From assembly GCF_028622875.1 (NCBI RefSeq), contig NZ_CP117709.1, forward strand, positions 7,009,001 to 7,073,000: a stretch of 64,000 nt of DNA, read 5' to 3'. Below are positions 17,449 to 26,499 of this stretch, piece after piece; positions within the stretch are counted from its first letter, which is position 1; every line of letters starts with the position of its first letter. The DNA is from Streptomyces sp. MMBL 11-1 (GTDB lineage Bacteria > Actinomycetota > Actinomycetes > Streptomycetales > Streptomycetaceae). Position numbers and translations under genes: made by a program. Below the pieces are notes generated by a model. That model was not told the DNA's origin and did not search any database. It was given only the letters and a program-made list of their open reading frames with translations.

Positions 17449-18698
17449 AACTCAGAGTGCTCACGGCCGTGGTCGCGACCCTCGCCGTCACCCTCGTCGG
17501 GTGCAGCGGAAAGGCGACCGACGACAAGGCGGCCGAGGAGGGCGAGGGCGGGATCAAGACGGGCCCCGGGGTCTCCTCCTCGACGATCTCCCTCGGTGCG
17601 CTGACCGACATGACCGGCGTCTACGCCTCGCTGGGCAAGAGCGTCACGCAGGCGCAGCAGCTGTGGGTCAAGCAGACGAACGAGGAAGGCGGCATCTGCG
17701 ACCGGAAGATCGAACTGACGGTCCGCGACCACGGATACGATCCGCAGAAGGCGATCGCCGCCTACACCGAGCTGGAGCCGAAGGTGGTGGGCTTCGCCCA
17801 GTTCATCGGCTCCCCGTTCGTCGCCGCCGTCGAGCAGCGCATCGACGGCCAGGACAAGGGCCTCGTGCTGCCGCAGGCCTGGTCGGCGAATCTGCTGGGC
17901 TCCGCGTACATCCGGGTCATCGGTGCCTCCTACGACGTCGAGACGATCAACCTCATCGACTATCTCCTCGCCGAGAAGCGCATCGCCAAGGGCGACAAGA
18001 TCGGCCATGTGTACTTCGAGGGCGACTACGGCGAGAACGCGCTCGTCGGCGCGAAGCACGCGGCGAAGGAGGCCGGGCTGACCATCGTCGAGCAGAAGAT
18101 CAAGCCGACCGACAACGACATGACGGCCCAGGTCGCCGCCCTCAAGCAGGCCGGGGTCAAGGCCGTGATCGTCAGCGCGGGCCCGCGCCAGGCGGCCTCG
18201 CTCGTCGGCGTCGCGGCGGCCACCGGCTTCGCGGTCCCGGTCGTCGGGAACAACTCGGCCTTCGCCCCGCAGCTGCTGAAGACCCAGGCGGGCCCCGCCC
18301 TGCTCAAGGACTACTACATCGCCGCCTCCACACTGCCCATCGGGGACCCGGGCGACGGCCCCGCCAAGCTCGCGAAGGAGTACGCCGCCCAGTACCCGAA
18401 GGACGTCCTCGACAACGGCGTCGTCGCCGGCTACACGGCGGCCTCCGTGTTCGGCGAGGCCCTGTCGAAGGCCTGCGACGACAAGGACCTGACCCGCGAG
18501 GGCATCGACAAGGCGCTGCTCACGATCAAGGGGTACGGGAGCGAGTTCGGGGTGTCGCACGACTTCTCGGACCCGAAGGCACCGTCCACCCGGGAGAGCG
18601 TCATCATGAAGCCGGACGCCGGTGCCGCCGGCGGGCTGAAGGTGGTCCGGCCGGCCGAGGTCGCCGAGGCCGCCGAGTCCTTCACCGCCGGTTCCTGA
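17445..18698 (+). CDS. livK: Branched-chain amino acid-type substrate-binding lipoprotein LivK
   Basis: The 417-residue protein has a lipoprotein signal ending LAVTLVGC, so Cys near residue 20 is lipidated and the protein is tethered outside the membrane. The rest is a periplasmic-binding fold type I (Peripla_BP_6): ISLGALTDMTGVYASLGKS begins lobe 1 and YFEGDYGENALVGAKHAAKE lies at the hinge. It overlaps livM by ATGA. Ligand assignment to Leu/Ile/Val is by family only; related transporters carry other amino acids, amides or urea. Confidence 0.92.
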   Translation: MKLRVLTAVVATLAVTLVGCSGKATDDKAAEEGEGGIKTGPGVSSSTISLGALTDMTGVYASLGKSVTQAQQLWVKQTNEEGGICDRKIELTVRDHGYDPQKAIAAYTELEPKVVGFAQFIGSPFVAAVEQRIDGQDKGLVLPQAWSANLLGSAYIRVIGASYDVETINLIDYLLAEKRIAKGDKIGHVYFEGDYGENALVGAKHAAKEAGLTIVEQKIKPTDNDMTAQVAALKQAGVKAVIVSAGPRQAASLVGVAAATGFAVPVVGNNSAFAPQLLKTQAGPALLKDYYIAASTLPIGDPGDGPAKLAKEYAAQYPKDVLDNGVVAGYTAASVFGEALSKACDDKDLTREGIDKALLTIKGYGSEFGVSHDFSDPKAPSTRESVIMKPDAGAAGGLKVVRPAEVAEAAESFTAGS

Positions 18699-18731
18699 CC
18701 GCCGCCGGGGGGTCCGGCCGGTGACGCCCGG

Positions 18732-20918
18732 TCAGACCTCCCGGCCGTCCGTCCCGATGTAGCGGAAGCGCCCCCGCTCCACGCGGTAGACGAAGACCCC
18801 GGTCCCGGTGTACATCCCGTTGGCGGGCTCGAAGGCGTAGCTCTTGGACACGCCCTTGTACGAGGTCGTCCGCAGCGCGGGCAGCAGGTCCTGGCGGCTC
18901 ACCTGCTCCCGGCCCAGCCCCTCGACGCAGGCGGCGATGAGTCCCACCGCGTCGTACGCCTCCGCCGCGAACAGCGGGGGCGCGCCGCCGAAGCGCTTGC
19001 GGTAGGCGGCGGCGAACGGGTGCACCGAGGGCACCGAAGCGGGATCGGCGGCCGTCGAGACGACCAGCCAGCCCGCCGCGTCCTCGCCCGCCTCCGCCAG
19101 GAACCGGGGGTCGTGCACGGCCTGGGTGGCGATCTTCGGCCCCAGGAACCCGGCCCTCGTCAGCGACTTGGCGAACCGTCCGGCATCCCGCCACCCGCCC
19201 CCGTACACCACCGCGCCCGGCCGCTTCGCGGCGATCCGCACGGCCTGCGCGTCCAGATCGCGGGCGCCCTCCCGCACGGTCTCCGCGAGCACCGTGCGCC
19301 CGTTGCCGCGCAGCCCGGTGTCGAGGAAGCGGGTGGTCTGCCGGCCGTACTCGGTGCCGTCGTCCACCAGCGCGACCCGCTCGATCTCGTACGCCCCGAG
19401 GAACTGGGCCACCGGCAGCATCTGCATGTCGTTGCGCGGCCGGGCGCACAGGAAGATCCGGTTCAGGTGCCGGATGTCCCCGTCGACCACGCTGAGCAGG
19501 GGCAGCGCCGCCTCGTCGTACGCGACCAGCGCCTCCCGCGCCGCGTCCGTGCCGGTCGCGCCCAGGGCGGCCACCAGCAGCGGGTCCTCGGCGAAGCGGC
19601 GCACCGCCGCCCTCGCCCGCTGCTCGTCGCCCCCGTCGTCGATCGTGGTCAGCCGCAGCGTGAACGGCGCGTCCCCGCGCGCGTTGTGCTCCGCCACCGC
19701 GAGCCGCGCCGCCCGGTCCTGTCCCGTGCCGAGGGCCGCCGACGGGCCGCTGAGGTCGGCCTGGAGTCCGATGCGCAGCTCCGGGCGGGCCGTCTTCCCG
19801 CCACCCCCCTCGCCGCCGCCCGTTCCCCCGCCGTCGCCGGAGGAGACCAGCCAGGCGGCGGTACCGCCCGTCGCCGCGAGCGCCGCGCCGCCGGCGACGT
19901 ACGCGAGGAAGCGGCGACGGGCGGGGGAGGCCGGCAGGGCGGCCGTGTCCCGGCTGCCGGTTCCGGTCCCCGCCGTGCCGGTGCCCGGCTCCGCGCCCGG
20001 GCCGCCCGCCGTGCCGGCGTCCAGGCTCGTCGCGTCGATGTCGGGCAGGGCGAGCATCCGCGCCGAGCGCTCGGCGATCAGATGGGTGACCGGACCGGGC
20101 AGCCAACTGCCGCCCGACACGTCCTCGGCGAACGCCCGGCGGATGTCCGCCGCCGCCGGACGGTCCCCGGGGTCCTTGGACAGGCACGCCTCGACGACCG
20201 GCACCAACCCGGGCGGCAGCGCGCTCAGGTCCGCCGCGTCGTGCACGGTGCGGAACAGCATCGCCTCCGCCGGACCGCTGCCGAACGGCCGCCCGCCGGT
20301 GGCCGCGTACACCAGGACGCAGCCCAACGAGAAGACGTCGCTCGCCGGGCCGATCCGCCGCCCCTGCGCCTGCTCGGGCGAGAGGAAGCCGGGGGAGCCG
20401 ACGATCACGTCCGTCGCCGTGAGGACGGTGTCGTCCAGGGCCCGCGCGATCCCGAAGTCGATCAGCCGGGGCCCGTCCAGCCCCAGCAGGACGTTGCCGG
20501 GCTTCACGTCCCGGTGCACGAGCCCCGCCGCGTGGACGGCCTCCAGCGCCTCCGCGAGCATCGAGCCCAGCGCCCGCACCCCGCGTTCCGGCAGCGGCCC
20601 CCCGCTGCCGACCGCCTCGCTCAGCGCGGGCCCGGGCACGAACTCGGTGGCCAGCCACGGGGCCGGCGCCTCGGTGTCGGCGTCGACGACCGGCACCGCC
20701 CACCGGTTGCGTACCTGCCGGGCGATGGCCACCTCCCGCCGGAAGCGGGCGCGGAAGGCGCTGTCGTCGGCGTACTCCGCGCGGATCAGCTTGATCGCCA
20801 CCAGCGCGCCACCGGGCGACCGGCCCAGCAGCACCACGCCCATGCCCCCGGCGCCGAGCCGGCCGAGGACGCGGTACCCGGCGACGCGTGCCGGGTCGGT
20901 GGAACGGAACGGTTCCAT
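18732..20918 (-). CDS. Membrane Ser/Thr protein kinase with LivK-like extracellular sensor domain
   Basis: This 728-residue fusion has a PknB-type kinase at residues about 13-270: glycine loop LGRLGAGGMGVVLLG, AIK lysine, catalytic VHRDVKPGNVLL, DFGIA, SPGFLSPEQAQG. A Gly/Thr-rich linker follows, then one transmembrane segment near 335-355 (FLAYVAGGAALAATGGTAAW). The outer part, about 380-728, is a type I periplasmic-binding domain (ELRIGLQADLSGPSAALGTG, LVDDGTEYGRQT). It should phosphorylate cytoplasmic targets in response to an external small molecule. It converges on livK with 33 bp between stops. Confidence 0.93.
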   Translation of the reverse strand: MEPFRSTDPARVAGYRVLGRLGAGGMGVVLLGRSPGGALVAIKLIRAEYADDSAFRARFRREVAIARQVRNRWAVPVVDADTEAPAPWLATEFVPGPALSEAVGSGGPLPERGVRALGSMLAEALEAVHAAGLVHRDVKPGNVLLGLDGPRLIDFGIARALDDTVLTATDVIVGSPGFLSPEQAQGRRIGPASDVFSLGCVLVYAATGGRPFGSGPAEAMLFRTVHDAADLSALPPGLVPVVEACLSKDPGDRPAAADIRRAFAEDVSGGSWLPGPVTHLIAERSARMLALPDIDATSLDAGTAGGPGAEPGTGTAGTGTGSRDTAALPASPARRRFLAYVAGGAALAATGGTAAWLVSSGDGGGTGGGEGGGGKTARPELRIGLQADLSGPSAALGTGQDRAARLAVAEHNARGDAPFTLRLTTIDDGGDEQRARAAVRRFAEDPLLVAALGATGTDAAREALVAYDEAALPLLSVVDGDIRHLNRIFLCARPRNDMQMLPVAQFLGAYEIERVALVDDGTEYGRQTTRFLDTGLRGNGRTVLAETVREGARDLDAQAVRIAAKRPGAVVYGGGWRDAGRFAKSLTRAGFLGPKIATQAVHDPRFLAEAGEDAAGWLVVSTAADPASVPSVHPFAAAYRKRFGGAPPLFAAEAYDAVGLIAACVEGLGREQVSRQDLLPALRTTSYKGVSKSYAFEPANGMYTGTGVFVYRVERGRFRYIGTDGREV

Positions 20919-20950
20919 CAGGGGTCAGTGCCTTTCGTCCGGGCCGGCGG

Positions 20951-21802
20951 TCACTTCAGTTCCAGCTCGACGCGGTAGAGCACCTTGGCGCCGCCCTCGG
21001 CGGCGATCCGCAGCAGGTCGCTGTTCTTGTAGCCCTTCGCGCCCTTGACCGACACGGCCGTCGTCACCGGACCGATCCGGGACTTGGTCCACACGTAGTC
21101 CTGGATCCCGCCCGACCCCGGGCCGCTGTACTTTCCCGCCTCGAACAGCGACGCGTCCGCGTTGCGCACGTCCTTCTGGTCGAACCGCAGCGACATCAGA
21201 CCGCTGAGGCGCTGCCCGCCGCCCAGCTCCTGCCGCGGGCAGCGGAAGCTCTCCTGGACGGTGTCCTCGATCTCCTTCTCGGCACCCGCCACGCTCCGGT
21301 GCACGGTCACGGTCACCGCTCCCCGGACGCGGCCCCTGCCGTCCCGCGCCGGTACGTCGAGCCGCCGGGTGAAGCTGTCCAGCACCCCATCGGGCAGTGC
21401 GGAGCGGCTCCAGACACAGGAGTCCGCCAGCACGGGCCAGGTGCCACCGCTCTCGTACGGTGTGTGCCGGACCATCCCGGCGGTCCAGTCGGTCTCCCCG
21501 AGCGCGGCGCTACGGGTCAGCTCCCGCGCCCGGTCCGCGTCCTTCGGCACCCGCGCCGGGTTCGGCGTGAAGGAGTAGGCGCTGGGCAGCACCCCGGGCA
21601 GCGTGGACTCCTTCGTGTCCGGCTTCCCCGTCACGTCCGTCTTCGTGCCGTCGGCCGCCCGGCCGCCCTGCTTCGCCGATCCGCTCGGCTCCGGGTCCGG
21701 CCCGCTCCCGTCCTTGGACGCCGACCCGCCGCACCCGGCCAGTAGCACCCCCGCCGCCGCGACCGCCACTACGCGTGTTCCCACCGGCATCAGCTTCATC
21801 AT
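20951..21802 (-). CDS. Putative secreted lipoprotein, co-transcribed with the kinase
   Basis: The 283-residue protein has a type II signal peptide ending VLLAGCGG (Cys near residue 21), then a Ser/Gly/Asp-rich spacer to about residue 65, then an unrecognised domain. That domain contains one clear cysteine pair region (DSCVW and FRCPRQ) and a C-terminal end rich in alternating Lys and Val. I do not recognise a family. The stop lies 32 bp before the kinase start on the same strand, so the two are very likely an operon and the lipoprotein may modulate the sensor domain. Two adjacent ATG codons (21802, 21799) are possible starts. Confidence 0.75.
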   Translation of the reverse strand: MMKLMPVGTRVVAVAAAGVLLAGCGGSASKDGSGPDPEPSGSAKQGGRAADGTKTDVTGKPDTKESTLPGVLPSAYSFTPNPARVPKDADRARELTRSAALGETDWTAGMVRHTPYESGGTWPVLADSCVWSRSALPDGVLDSFTRRLDVPARDGRGRVRGAVTVTVHRSVAGAEKEIEDTVQESFRCPRQELGGGQRLSGLMSLRFDQKDVRNADASLFEAGKYSGPGSGGIQDYVWTKSRIGPVTTAVSVKGAKGYKNSDLLRIAAEGGAKVLYRVELELK

Positions 21803-22027
21803 CGGGCCCCCGGTCCCCTGGTCCGTACCCCGGCCGAACAGCCCGGGCGTCGGTAGCGAGGCGACTCTAGAAGCGGGCAGCGCCCCGGTGACGGGAAGCC
21901 GGTACTCAACCGGTCGGCGGAACGGCTCAGCCGACAGCGGGGTTTCGCCTCTGGCGCACCGGCGCGCGGGATGGTAAGCGCCGCACACGAGTGCCGGGGA
22001 ACGCCCGAGCGTGCCGGGGACACGCAC

Positions 22028-22063
22028 GAGGGCCCCGGATGCCGGGAAGCATCCGGGGCCCTC
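22028..22063. terminator. Strong perfect hairpin after pssA
   Basis: GAGGGCCCCGGATGC (22028-22042) is a perfect 15-bp inverted repeat with GCATCCGGGGCCCTC (22049-22063) around a 6-nt loop. It lies 22 bp beyond the pssA stop and ends the psd-pssA operon. It could also block read-through from the opposite side. Confidence 0.85.
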
Positions 22064-22085
22064 GCCCTGATTCGTTCATCCGCCG

Positions 22086-22949
22086 CTACGGCAGCTGTGC
22101 CGCCCGCGCCTCGCGCCGGTTGTCACGGAACGTGTTCACCCGTCGTGCCGTGGCGAACAGCGGGATCACCGCGCCGAGCACCACCTGGAGCGCGCAGCCC
22201 GTCTGGAGCAGCAGCTGACCGCCGGGCGCGTCGAACGCCCACGCGGCGAGCAGGCCCATCGCGGCCACGATCCAGCCGAGCATCGCCACCGCGAGGATGC
22301 CCCGCGGCTTGGGGTACTCCACCCGGCTCACCATCAGCCATGCCACACCGACGATCGCCAGCAGGGTCGGCGGGAAGGGCAGCTCCAGGAGCACGATCGA
22401 GACGACCGTCAGCGCTCCGAAGGGGCTCGGCATGCCCTGGAACATGCCGTCCTTCAACGTCACGCAGGAGAATCTCGCAAGCCTGAGCACCACCGCCAGC
22501 AACACGACGATCGCCGCCAGCGCCGACACCCGCTGATGGGCGTCGTCGGCGACCATGCCGTACACGAGCACGAAGTAGGCCGGTGCGAGCCCGAAGCTGA
22601 TGAGGTCCGAGAGGTTGTCCAGCTCGGCGCCCATCGGCGAGGAGCGCAGTTTGCGCGCCACGAGACCGTCGAACAGGTCGAAGATCGCGGCCATCAGCAT
22701 GAGGATCACGGCGGTGGCGGCCGAGTGCCGGGCCATGCCCGTCTCGTCGCTGCCCGTGAGGTGCGGGATCAGAATGCCCGTGGTGGTGAAGTACACCGCC
22801 ATGAACCCGCACGTCGCGTTACCGAGCGTGAGCGTGTCCGCTATCGACAGCCGCATCGAGAGCGGCATCTCCTCCGCGCCGTCGACGTCGCTCTCGTCGT
22901 CGGCCTCCGGCACCCAGCCGGCCTTGGTATCAGGATCAATCACGGTCAA
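22086..22949 (-). CDS. pssA: CDP-diacylglycerol--serine O-phosphatidyltransferase
   Basis: The 287-residue membrane protein contains the CDP-alcohol phosphotransferase motif as DLFDGLVARKLRSSPMG followed by AELDNLSD (three metal-binding Asp residues, about 91-117). It has about eight hydrophobic segments and a charged N-terminal tail. It makes phosphatidylserine from CDP-diacylglycerol and serine. The start overlaps the end of psd by 14 bp, so the two consecutive steps of phosphatidylethanolamine synthesis are coupled. Confidence 0.95.
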   Translation of the reverse strand: MTVIDPDTKAGWVPEADDESDVDGAEEMPLSMRLSIADTLTLGNATCGFMAVYFTTTGILIPHLTGSDETGMARHSAATAVILMLMAAIFDLFDGLVARKLRSSPMGAELDNLSDLISFGLAPAYFVLVYGMVADDAHQRVSALAAIVVLLAVVLRLARFSCVTLKDGMFQGMPSPFGALTVVSIVLLELPFPPTLLAIVGVAWLMVSRVEYPKPRGILAVAMLGWIVAAMGLLAAWAFDAPGGQLLLQTGCALQVVLGAVIPLFATARRVNTFRDNRREARAAQLP

Positions 22950-23583
22950 TTCGAGTCACCCCCGCGGTGGTGGCCTGACCGACCTCGACCGCGACATCGA
23001 TACCCTCCGGGAGGTAGATGTCCACGCGGGACCCGAAGCGGATCAGGCCGATGCGCTCGCCCTGCTCCACCTTCGTGCCCTGGGGGAGGTACGGCACGAT
23101 CCGACGGGCGACCGCTCCCGCGATCTGCACCATCTCGATGTCGCCGAGCTCCGTGTCGAAGTGCCAGACAACGCGCTCGTTGTTCTCGCTCTCCTTGTTG
23201 AACGCCGGAACGAAGCCGCCCGGGATGTGCTCGACCGACGTCACGGTGCCCGCCAGCGGAGCACGGTTGACGTGGACGTTGAGCGGGCTCATGAAGATCG
23301 CGACGCGGGTGCGCCCGTCCTTCCACGGCATGATGCTCTGCACCACACCGTCGGCCGGGGAGATGACCCGGCCGTCAGTGATCTCGCGCTCGGGGTCACG
23401 GAAGAACCACAGCATGCCCGCCGCGAGCGCGGTGGTGGGCACAGCCGCTGCTGCCCAGCGCCCCGACTTGCGGGCGCGGGCCAGGCTGAGGGCTGCGGTG
23501 GCGACGGTCGGCAGGAGCCACGGCGATGCTCCGCGGGCGATGCGGACCCCGCCGCGGGATGCGGAGGAAGTGCTGTCGGGCAT
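22936..23583 (-). CDS. psd: Phosphatidylserine decarboxylase
   Basis: The 215-residue proenzyme is of the short (Psd type II-like) class. It has FRDPEREI, NVHVNRAPLAG and the autocatalytic Gly-Ser site in LIRFGSRVDIYLP. Cleavage before the Ser would make the pyruvoyl group that decarboxylates phosphatidylserine. One or two N-terminal hydrophobic segments (about 20-55) anchor it. ATG 23583 is preceded by GAAGGTC; the longer frame to 23763 is not supported. Confidence 0.94.
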   Translation of the reverse strand: MPDSTSSASRGGVRIARGASPWLLPTVATAALSLARARKSGRWAAAAVPTTALAAGMLWFFRDPEREITDGRVISPADGVVQSIMPWKDGRTRVAIFMSPLNVHVNRAPLAGTVTSVEHIPGGFVPAFNKESENNERVVWHFDTELGDIEMVQIAGAVARRIVPYLPQGTKVEQGERIGLIRFGSRVDIYLPEGIDVAVEVGQATTAGVTRIDRD

Positions 23584-23763
23584 GAATGACCTTCGTAGCG
23601 GATGATGCCGCGCTGGCAACGGGGGACGGCGGCTTTCCGGCGATGCTATCGGTTGCCGGGCGCAACTGGGCAAGCCAGCAGCCGAGTCGGACGGCGGAAT
23701 GGCACCCGCCGAGGGTGACCTGGTGTGATGTTCTTCGCCACCAAATCGCCTCGAAAGGGACAA

Positions 23764-24969
23764 TCAGCCCTGGAATCGGTACTCCTCCAAGAGGCGCCGG
23801 CCAATGATCATTTTCTGGATCTCGGCGGTACCTTCACCGATCAGCAGCATCGGTGCCTCACGGTAGAGGCGCTCGATCTCGTACTCCTTGGAGAAGCCGT
23901 AACCGCCGTGGATACGGAAGGCGTCCTCGACGACTTCCTTGCAGTACTCGGAGGCGAGGTACTTCGCCATCCCTGCCTCCAGGTCGTTTCGTTCCCCGGA
24001 GTCCTTTTTGCGTGCCGCATTGACCATCATCGCATGAGCGGCTTCGACCTTGGTGGCCATTTCGGCCAGTTTGAACTGGATCGCCTGGTGCTGGGCGATC
24101 GGTTTGCCGAAGGTGTGGCGCTGCTGTGCGTACGAAACGCCCAGCTCGAACGCACGTTGCGCGACCCCGCAACCACGCGCGGCGACATTCACCCGCCCGA
24201 CCTCGACGCCGTCCATCATTTGGTAAAACCCTCGGCCGGTCGTGCCCCCGAGGACACGATTGGCCGGAATGCGCAGGTCGTCCATGATGAGCTCGGTCGT
24301 GTCGACGCCCTTGTAGCCCATCTTGTCGATCTTTCCGGGGATGGTCAGGCCGGGCCGGACCTCTCCGAAGCCGGGCTCCTTCTCGACCAGGAAGGTCGTC
24401 ATCGACTTGTGGGGCGCCGTGCCCTCCGAGTGGCCTTCGTCACTTCGGCAGAGCACGGCCACCAGAGTCGACGTTCCGCCGTTCGTCAGCCACATCTTCT
24501 GGCCGTTGAGAACGTACTCCTCGCCGTCCCTCACGCCCTTCGAGGAGATCGCCGAGACGTCCGAGCCGAGCGCCGGCTCCGACATCGAGAAGGCCCCGCG
24601 CACCTCGCCCAGCGCCATCCGCGGCAGGAAGGTGTCCTTCTGCTCCTGCGTGCCGTGCTGCTTGAGCATGTAGGCCACGATGAAGTGCGTGTTGATGATG
24701 CCCGACACGCTCATCCAGCCGCGAGCGATCTCCTCCACGCACAGCGCGTAGGTGAGCAGCGACTCGCCCAGACCCCCGTACTCCTCGGGGATCATCAGCC
24801 CGAACAGGCCGAGTTCCTTCAGTCCCTCGACGATTTCCGTGGGGTACTCGTCGCGGTGCTCCAGCCGGGTCGCGACAGGAATGATCTCCTTGTCGACGAA
24901 ATCCCGGACCGTGGCGAGGATTTCCCGCTGGATGTCGTTCAGACCGGCGGTCTGGGCGAGTCGCGTCAT
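23764..24969 (-). CDS. Acyl-CoA dehydrogenase, probable (2S)-methylsuccinyl-CoA dehydrogenase
   Basis: The 401-residue flavoprotein has the three ACAD regions: the N-terminal helical domain, the FAD/substrate strand domain (GAFSMSEPALGSDVSAI and MWLTNGG) and the C-terminal domain with RIHGGYGFSKEYEIERLYRE. The catalytic glutamate lies in IGEGTAEIQ. Its position as last gene after ccr, ecm, the lyase and the hydratase suggests it oxidises methylsuccinyl-CoA to mesaconyl-CoA. It is shorter than the roughly 550-residue proteobacterial Mcd, so the assignment rests on context. Electrons would go to EtfAB. Confidence 0.85.
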   Translation of the reverse strand: MTRLAQTAGLNDIQREILATVRDFVDKEIIPVATRLEHRDEYPTEIVEGLKELGLFGLMIPEEYGGLGESLLTYALCVEEIARGWMSVSGIINTHFIVAYMLKQHGTQEQKDTFLPRMALGEVRGAFSMSEPALGSDVSAISSKGVRDGEEYVLNGQKMWLTNGGTSTLVAVLCRSDEGHSEGTAPHKSMTTFLVEKEPGFGEVRPGLTIPGKIDKMGYKGVDTTELIMDDLRIPANRVLGGTTGRGFYQMMDGVEVGRVNVAARGCGVAQRAFELGVSYAQQRHTFGKPIAQHQAIQFKLAEMATKVEAAHAMMVNAARKKDSGERNDLEAGMAKYLASEYCKEVVEDAFRIHGGYGFSKEYEIERLYREAPMLLIGEGTAEIQKMIIGRRLLEEYRFQG

Positions 24970-25018
24970 GGCTGCTTCTCCTGTGGCTTCACGCGGATGG
25001 TCTCGGGGCGTCGGGCGG

Positions 25019-25522
25019 TCAGCTGGCGGGCGTCGGGCGGCCGGGCTGCTCTCCGCCGCGCTCCTTGATGTACGTCTCGGTGGGGACCATCACCTTGCGG
25101 CGGAACACGCAGACGACGGTGCCGTCCTGCTTGTAGCCCCTGGTCTCCACGTACACGACGCCGCGGTCGCTCTTCGACTTCGACGGCGTCTTGTCCAGCA
25201 CGGTCGTCTCGCCGTAGATCGTGTCGCCGTGGAAGGTCGGCGCGATGTGCTTCAGCGATTCGACCTCAAGATTGGCGATGGCCTTTCCGGAGACGTCCGG
25301 CACCGACATGCCGAGCAGCAGCGAGTAGACGTAGTTGCCGACGACCACGTTCTTTCCGAAGTCGGTGGTGCTCTCCGCGTAGTTGCTGTCCATGTGCAGC
25401 GGGTGGTGATTCATGGTCAACAGGCAGAAGAGGTGGTCGTCGTACTCCGTGACCGTCTTTCCGGGCCAGTGCTTGTATACCGCACCGACCTCGAACTCCT
25501 CATAGGTGCGTCCGAACTGCAT
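25019..25522 (-). CDS. MaoC-family hydratase, probable mesaconyl-CoA hydratase
   Basis: The 167-residue protein is a single hot-dog-fold MaoC domain. It starts MQFGRTYEEFEVGAVYKHWP and contains LTMNHHPLHMDSNYAEST, the catalytic Asp/His region of R-specific hydratases. The start follows the lyase stop by 2 bp, with GGAGG inside the lyase end, so they are coupled. In the ethylmalonyl-CoA pathway this step hydrates mesaconyl-CoA to beta-methylmalyl-CoA, the substrate of the next-door lyase. Confidence 0.88.
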   Translation of the reverse strand: MQFGRTYEEFEVGAVYKHWPGKTVTEYDDHLFCLLTMNHHPLHMDSNYAESTTDFGKNVVVGNYVYSLLLGMSVPDVSGKAIANLEVESLKHIAPTFHGDTIYGETTVLDKTPSKSKSDRGVVYVETRGYKQDGTVVCVFRRKVMVPTETYIKERGGEQPGRPTPAS

Positions 25523-25524
25523 GA

Positions 25525-26499
25525 TCAGGCCTCCGGGGCTTCGAACTTGGAGGTGCGCCGCATTCCGGCGGCCCGGCCCTTGCCCGCGATGACGAGCGCC
25601 ATCTTGCGGCTGGCCTCGTCGATCATCTCGTCGCCGAGCATCGCGGAGCCCTTCTTGCCGCCCTCCTCGGAGGTGCACCAGTCATACGCGTCGAGGATCA
25701 GCTCCGCGTGGTCGTAGTCCTCCTGCGAGGGCGAGAACACCTCGTTCGCCGCGTCGACCTGACCCGGGTGCAGCACCCACTTGCCGTCGAAGCCGAGCGC
25801 GGCGGCGCGGCCGGCCACCTCGCGGTAGGCGTCCACGTCGCGGATCTGGAGGAACGGGCCGTCGATCGCCTGGAGGTCGTGGCTGCGGGCCGCCATCAGG
25901 ATGCGCATCAGGATGTAGTGGTAGGCGTCCGCCGGGTAGCCGGGCGGCTGCTGGCCGACGACCAGGGTCTTCATGTTGATCGAGGCCATGAAGTCGGCCG
26001 GGCCGAAGATCAGCGTCTCCAGGCGGGGCGAGGCGGCGGCGATGGCGTCGATGTTCACCAGGCCCTTGGCGTTCTCGATCTGCGCCTCGATGCCGATCCT
26101 CCCGACCTCGAAGCCCATCGTCTTCTCGATCTGGGTCAGCAGCAGGTCCAGCGCCACGACCTGCTGGGCGTCCTGGACCTTCGGCAGCATGATGCAGTCG
26201 AGGTTCGGACCCGCGCCCTCGACGACCGTGATGACGTCCCGGTACGTCCAGTGGGTCGTCCAGTCGTTGACCCGCACGACCCGGGTCTTGCCGCTCCAGT
26301 CACCGTTGTTCAGCGCGTCCACGATGGTGTGGCGCGCGCCCTCCTTGGCGAGCGGCGCGCAGGCGTCCTCCAGGTCCAGGAAGACCTGGTCCGCCGGGAG
26401 GCCCTGGGCCTTCTCCAGGAAGCGCGGGTTCGAGCCCGGCACGGCCAGACACGAACGGCGCGGGCGCAGACGGTTGACCGAGGGGGTGGGCGTGGTCAT
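25525..26499 (-). CDS. HpcH/HpaI (CitE-like) lyase, probable beta-methylmalyl-CoA/malyl-CoA lyase
   Basis: The 324-residue TIM-barrel lyase begins with the CitE-family PRRSCLAVPGSNPRFLEKA and carries the metal-binding QVFLDLEDACAP and IEAQIENAKG. By position it cleaves beta-methylmalyl-CoA to glyoxylate and propionyl-CoA. ATG 26499 overlaps the mutase stop (ATGA) and GGAGG lies upstream. Confidence 0.9.
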   Translation of the reverse strand: MTTPTPSVNRLRPRRSCLAVPGSNPRFLEKAQGLPADQVFLDLEDACAPLAKEGARHTIVDALNNGDWSGKTRVVRVNDWTTHWTYRDVITVVEGAGPNLDCIMLPKVQDAQQVVALDLLLTQIEKTMGFEVGRIGIEAQIENAKGLVNIDAIAAASPRLETLIFGPADFMASINMKTLVVGQQPPGYPADAYHYILMRILMAARSHDLQAIDGPFLQIRDVDAYREVAGRAAALGFDGKWVLHPGQVDAANEVFSPSQEDYDHAELILDAYDWCTSEEGGKKGSAMLGDEMIDEASRKMALVIAGKGRAAGMRRTSKFEAPEA

